A stretch of 6,518 bases of DNA from assembly GCA_946407055.1 (NCBI GenBank), contig CAMJMP010000049.1, positions 1 through 6,518 on the forward strand, given 5' to 3'. The position numbers and the translations under genes were made by a program. Of this stretch, positions 4,887-6,518 are shown piece by piece. The notes beneath the pieces were generated by a model. It was not told where the DNA came from. It did no database searches and saw only the letters and a program-made list of their open reading frames with translations. Numbering within the stretch: the stretch's first letter is position 1; every line of letters starts with the position of its first letter. Source of the stretch: an uncultured Mycoplasmatota bacterium. GTDB taxonomy: Bacteria > Bacillota_I > Bacilli_A > RF39 > UBA660.

Positions 4887-6065
4887 ATGAAAAAATTAAA
4901 TATAGGTATTTTTATGGATGACTTTTATCCAAATATAAATGGAGTAGTACTAGTTATAGATGCCCTAGCTACTAATATGTGTAAGTATGCTAATGTAACT
5001 ATCGTTGTACCAGAAACAGCATCTAGTGAAGGTGATGATGAAAAACCATATGATATATATCGTGTTAATAGTGTTCACTTACCATTAACTGAATATCATC
5101 TTGGTGCACCAAATCTAAGTCTACGTAAAACAGATAGAGATTTATTAGCCAAGAACTTTGATATCATTCATATCCATTCACCATTTTCAATGGGTAAGTT
5201 AGGTCTTCGCATAGCTAAGAAATTAAACATACCAGCTATTGCTACAATGCATACAAGATTTGATTTTGAATTTAGAAAATATTTAAAGAGTGATCATTTA
5301 AGTAGAATACTAATTCATGAAATAATTAAAGTATACAACAAATGCTTCGCTTGTATAGCCATTAATAATGCTATGGTAAAAGTATTTGAAGACTTTGGCT
5401 ATAAAGGTAAACCTATCATTGAATATAATGGTACTGAATTAAAACTAATTGAGAATCCAGAAGAAAAAGTTAAAAAGATTAATAAGATGTTTAATTTAAA
5501 ACCAGATGAAACAATGTTATTATTTGTTGGTCGTATCAATGAAGTTAAGAATATCTTCTTCATTTTGGATGTTATGAAACGCTTAAAAGAAAAAGGTATT
5601 GCTTATAAGATGTTCTATGTAGGAACAGGACCAGATGAAGAAAAACTAAAGAAGAAGATTAAAGAATATAAATTAGATGATCGCGTAATAATGACTGGAA
5701 AGATTACTGATAGAGAAATCTTAAGTACTTTATATTATCGCGCCAAGTTATTCGTCTTCCCATCATTATTTGATGCTTCATCATTAGTACAAATTGAAGC
5801 AGCATCACAAAAGACACCAGCGATTTTCATAGAAGGCTCTGTAACAAGTGATACTGTAACTAACAATGTTAATGGTTTCACAGCACCTAATGATTTAGAA
5901 AAGTTTACTGATCGTATTATTGAAATCTTAAATGACGAAAAACTATATAAGAAAGTTAGTGAAAACGCTCATCGTGATTTAGCTAAATCATGGGAGACAA
6001 TCTCTAAAGAAACATATCAAATCTATTTAGATTTAATTGATAAATATAAAAGGAGTAACGCATGA
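4887..6065 (+). CDS. GT4-family glycosyltransferase (GT-B fold), glycolipid or surface glycan type
   Basis: This 392-residue protein is a retaining GT-B glycosyltransferase of the usual family length. The N-terminal acceptor domain begins KLNIGIFMDDFYPNINGV (3-20), with the Asn-Gly-Val glycine loop of GT4 enzymes, then HIHSPF (95-100) and TMHTRFDFEF (120-129). The C-terminal donor domain has FVGRINEVKNI (213-223), YVGTGPDEEKL (244-254), VIMTGKI (267-273), and FPSLFDASSLVQIEAASQ (291-308). In the last motif the usual EX7E is Asp296-X7-Glu304, so the first Glu is replaced by Asp. The N-terminus resembles diacylglycerol glucosyltransferases and related lipid glycosyltransferases of Gram-positive bacteria, but a polysaccharide role is equally possible. 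It has its own promoter at 4859-4867 and follows the GT2 pair by 29 bases. Its stop codon overlaps the exoA start in an ATGA junction. Confidence 0.9.
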   Translation: MKKLNIGIFMDDFYPNINGVVLVIDALATNMCKYANVTIVVPETASSEGDDEKPYDIYRVNSVHLPLTEYHLGAPNLSLRKTDRDLLAKNFDIIHIHSPFSMGKLGLRIAKKLNIPAIATMHTRFDFEFRKYLKSDHLSRILIHEIIKVYNKCFACIAINNAMVKVFEDFGYKGKPIIEYNGTELKLIENPEEKVKKINKMFNLKPDETMLLFVGRINEVKNIFFILDVMKRLKEKGIAYKMFYVGTGPDEEKLKKKIKEYKLDDRVIMTGKITDREILSTLYYRAKLFVFPSLFDASSLVQIEAASQKTPAIFIEGSVTSDTVTNNVNGFTAPNDLEKFTDRIIEILNDEKLYKKVSENAHRDLAKSWETISKETYQIYLDLIDKYKRSNA

Positions 6066-6518
6066 AAATAGTATCATGGAATGTAGCAGGTTTTCGTGCT
6101 TGCTTAAAAAAAGGTTTTGCTGATTTCTTTAAGAATGTTGATGCAGACATCGTATGTCTTCAAGAAGTAAAAGCTTTAGAAAGTCAAATTGAATTTCATC
6201 CAGAGGGATATGAAATGTATCTTAATCCTGCTGAGAGAAAAGGCTATTCAGGTACCATGGTTTATACAAGGATAAAACCTCTTAATGTAACTTATGGTAA
6301 CGATAATGAAGGAAGAGTAATAACCTTAGAATTTAATGATTTCTATTTAGTAACTCAATATGTTCCTAATGCTAAAGAAGATCTATCAAGATTAGATTAT
6401 CGTATGGATTGGGAAGATGAAAAAAGAAACTATTTAAAAGAATTAGAAAAAACTAAACCAGTAGTTATGTGTGGTGATTTAAACGTTGCTCACGAAGAGA
6501 TAGACATTAAAAATCCTA
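6062..6518 (+). CDS. exoA: Exodeoxyribonuclease III (ExoA/Xth type AP endonuclease), 3' truncated by window
   Basis: The first 152 codons are present and the frame is open at the right edge. The enzyme cleaves DNA 5' to abasic sites and removes 3' blocking groups in base excision repair. Family motifs are clear: WNVAG with Asn7, CLQEVK with the metal-binding Glu35, GYSGTMVYTR (61-70), YVPNA with Tyr100, the RLDYRMDWE block (110-118), and GDLNVAHEEIDIKNP with Asp139 and Asn141. The GDLNVAH-x-EID form matches the Bacillus ExoA branch, whose members have about 250 residues, so about 100 residues should lie beyond the window. The start ATG overlaps the GT4 stop (ATGA, 6062-6065), with AAAGGAG at 6048-6054 as ribosome binding site. 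Translational coupling to a glycosyltransferase gene probably reflects compact genome layout and not a shared pathway. Confidence 0.95.
   Translation, partial: MKIVSWNVAGFRACLKKGFADFFKNVDADIVCLQEVKALESQIEFHPEGYEMYLNPAERKGYSGTMVYTRIKPLNVTYGNDNEGRVITLEFNDFYLVTQYVPNAKEDLSRLDYRMDWEDEKRNYLKELEKTKPVVMCGDLNVAHEEIDIKNP

Noticed and set aside
1..6518. Mycoplasma-type code with TGA read as tryptophan
   Set aside because: TGA closes the radical SAM gene and the GT4 gene exactly where the families should end, and all tryptophans in conserved positions are TGG.

Overview
The window looks like a chromosomal segment of a low-GC Firmicute or Tenericute-like member of the Bacilli. It is AT-rich by eye, packed with genes all on the + strand, and full of AGGAGG/AGGTGAT-type ribosome binding sites. 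TGA is used as a stop (1631-1633 and 6063-6065) and tryptophan is TGG, so the code is the standard bacterial one and not the Mycoplasma code. Finer taxonomy (for example gut RF39, Erysipelotrichales or Acholeplasma relatives) is a guess.

Region 1 (1-1654) holds the 3' end of a DUF2207-family membrane protein with a Cys/Ser/Gly-rich C-terminal tail made of three CSSCGGG heptads. Four bases later comes a radical SAM/SPASM protein, and the pair ends in an intrinsic terminator that includes the enzyme's stop codon. The DUF2207 reading frame is open to the left edge, so its ATG at position 10 is probably internal. The best reading is an enzyme-substrate pair in which the radical SAM protein modifies the Cys-rich tail of a full-size membrane protein. 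This is the most interesting part of the window, and the chemistry is inferred.

Region 2 (1641-2933) is a three-gene unit: trmB (tRNA m7G46 methyltransferase), an 81-aa two-helix membrane protein, and a YbjQ/UPF0145 protein. It starts at an extended -10 promoter overlapping the preceding terminator and ends in a small hairpin plus T7 tract.

Region 3 (2935-6518) carries two tandem paralogous family 2 glycosyltransferases, a GT4-type glycosyltransferase with its own extended -10 promoter, and the first 152 codons of an ExoA-type exodeoxyribonuclease III, which overlaps the GT4 gene by 4 bases and runs off the right edge. The three glycosyltransferases probably serve a cell-surface glycolipid or polysaccharide pathway, but no acceptor can be read from the sequence.

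The same control layout recurs: at all three probable transcription starts a TGnTATAAT extended -10 lies within the short gap between genes, and in two cases the predicted transcript begins right at the Shine-Dalgarno sequence. No tRNA, rRNA, CRISPR array, insertion sequence or prophage signature was seen. No gene-free stretch exceeds 70 bases.
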